A DNA stretch of 64,000 nt from Dromaius novaehollandiae (Eukaryota > Chordata > Aves > Casuariiformes > Dromaiidae), in NCBI RefSeq assembly GCF_036370855.1, contig NC_088103.1, forward strand, positions 8,991,404 through 9,055,403, read 5' to 3'. Shown here piece after piece: positions 62,444-64,000 of the stretch. The notes beneath the pieces are model-generated. The model ran no database searches. It was not told the DNA's origin and saw nothing but the letters and a program-made list of their open reading frames with translations. A program made the translations under genes and the position numbers. Each line of letters begins with the position of its first letter. Within the stretch, counting starts at the first letter, position 1.

Positions 62444-63851
62444 CTAAAAGTAAAAGATACACTATAAAGAACAGGCTCTCAATACACCATCTCCAATCCC
62501 ATACCCCTTTACAGAATGGAAAGCTTTTTTATATTTCCTTGTTTCTCCAATCCAGAAGGGAAGTGTACAAAGAGTAAAACAAAGTCACAGGCTGAGATTC
62601 CAGAAAAAACACTTCCAGCACTTCCTCAAAGATCTTGACTCCGTACCTCGCGCAATTTGTCTACCTTCAACCACTCAGACAAAAAAATGCTGTAAGTGAC
62701 TGTAGCAGAGCCAAAAATCTAGAGGCTGAAATTGAGATGTGAAGATCTACCACGTGGAAGAGCTGTGCTTTGTGAACGGAACAAAAGGAAAGAAAAATAG
62801 TAGGGAAGACACGATCCCCATAAACTCACTGGATCCTTATCTTTGCCATTCTTTAGAAGTACACACTCCAGATTAATGGGAATGGTTGACACTAGAAGAA
62901 AAGCTCGATGCCTCTCTCCCCTGCCAAACCAAAACCAAACCAAAAAAAGCCCCAAGGGGATCAGTATTCAACACAGCATGAGAAAACTGGGGTTCTTTCA
63001 TTCAGAGCATAGCCTTGATCTCTCTCTACTCCTCATGCAGCTCTTTTTTCTCCAAGGCAAGGAGAGGACAATTTGCCCTGAATATCTTACACTATCATTT
63101 CCAGAGCCTGGGAATAAGCAGAGAATGATATGGAATAGAGAAAAGAGAATGTGGTAGCTCTGCTCTTCCTGCTCCCGCCTCCCTCCTTCAGCAGAAAGGC
63201 TCTGCGTTCATCCGATTCCACAGTGCAGACAGACTGCCAAAAAAGGCCTTCACATGGAGTTTGAAAAATCTACTCCCATCTTCTTTAACAAGACAGCTTC
63301 ATTTTTGAACACTGTTTTTCAGGTCTGCAATCCAGCATACTCAAGTGTTATGTCAGGGGACATGAACCGAATGGATGCAAGCCTTCATTCCTCACTAAAC
63401 CCATCTGGTGTGTAGGAGCCAAGAAGAAAGGAAATCTTGAACTAGGCCCCCCTGAGGCCCAAGTGCTTGAAGCGACTCAAGATTTGCCAGCAGCTTCTAA
63501 AAAACCCTTATGGACAGATACAGGCACCTGTCTGAGTTTGATTTATGTATCCAGCAATTCCATTCCTGGGCAGATCAAAGCCAGTTCAGTGATAGCACTG
63601 GGGCTGTGACAAGAAAATAGGCTGAAAACTTAAGACATCCATTCTTGTTTGAGGTGCATCTATTAATAGCAGCTACAAAACCAGCATGCAAGTAAAGTTC
63701 TTTGTCTTTTTAGTTCTGGAAAAATTCTCATTACCTGAGCAATTGCATCCTTGAGTTGATTGTATTTCTCTAGATCAAATCGTGTCTTTTTGGCTCCTTT
63801 ATGGAAAAATAATAAGTACTGTCTGTCTCTGGCATCTGGATAAGCATACTC
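62366..63851 (-). CDS. MCU: MCU: mitochondrial calcium uniporter, last two coding exons (partial gene)
   Basis: MCU is the pore-forming subunit of the Ca2+-selective channel of the inner mitochondrial membrane. The two exons here give the C-terminal 64 residues: EYAYPDARDRQYLLFFHKG, then KYNQLKDAIAQ, then AELDLKRLRDPLQVHLPIRQ and IDEKD-stop. This is the matrix-facing helical/coiled-coil C-terminus that follows the second transmembrane helix. The selectivity motif (DIME) and both membrane helices are encoded beyond position 64000. Both junctions are phase 0 with consensus sites. Assignment to MCU rather than the paralogue MCUB rests on the remembered C-terminal sequence and on synteny with OIT3. 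Confidence 0.96.
62444..63734 (-). other. MCU: MCU last intron
   Basis: About 1.3 kb with a GTAATG donor. No other feature is seen. Confidence 0.9.
63735..63851 (-). CDS. MCU: MCU penultimate coding exon
   Basis: This exon has 39 codons in phase 0 at both ends. The acceptor is tttatttctag. It encodes EYAYPDARDRQYLLFFHKGA, KKTRFDLE and KYNQLKDAIAQ. Confidence 0.97.
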
Positions 63852-64000
63852 CTAGAAATAAAAAAGGAGAGAACACAGGAATAAAGCATCCCAACACAGG
63901 ATATCTTTTGCCCAGTATGTATCAGATAAGATTTTGGGAGGATGACTGATTTCTCTTAATTAAGACAGGAGACTAGACAGTATTGTCTAAGCTCAGCCAG
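63852..64000 (-). other. MCU: MCU intron, 3' end
   Basis: This is the intron upstream of the penultimate MCU exon, continuing beyond the window. Confidence 0.9.

Overview
The window is vertebrate nuclear DNA, most likely from a bird. It carries spliced genes with GT/AG introns, long non-coding stretches, poly-G/C runs and a CpG island. I recognise no mammalian-type interspersed repeats by eye. Four protein-coding genes can be reconstructed exon by exon. Their order, P4HA1 - PLA2G12B - OIT3 - MCU, is the known vertebrate (human 10q22) order in compact form. The species cannot be fixed from the sequence alone.

Layout. Positions 1-3228 (+) hold the last four coding exons of P4HA1 (C-terminal 100 residues, with the distal Fe ligand His and the 2-oxoglutarate-binding Lys). 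Positions 3229-12630 are a 3' UTR and an intergenic stretch with four long G/C homopolymers. Positions 12751-24482 (+) hold all four coding exons of PLA2G12B (202 aa), with a TATA box and an HNF4-type DR1 motif just upstream. Its 7-kb first intron contains a CpG island, a degenerate GC-rich minisatellite and a perfect 15-bp inverted repeat that places two CCAAT boxes in divergent orientation around a GC box. Positions 24483-29164 are the tail-to-tail gap between PLA2G12B and OIT3. Positions 29639-54753 (-) hold the complete OIT3 coding region in nine exons (552 aa), including a signal-peptide exon at 54690-54753. Positions 54754-60505 separate OIT3 from MCU. Positions 60505-64000 (-) hold the MCU 3' UTR and its last two coding exons; the rest of MCU lies beyond the window.

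The two inner genes, PLA2G12B and OIT3, are both known as liver-enriched secretory-pathway proteins and lie tail to tail. The outer two, P4HA1 (ER collagen hydroxylation) and MCU (mitochondrial Ca2+ uptake), are broadly expressed. This is a synteny block and not an operon or a dedicated system. I found no CRISPR array, no intact mobile element, no convincing RNA gene and no clearly novel system. The most notable unexplained element is the intronic bidirectional-promoter-like CpG island in PLA2G12B.
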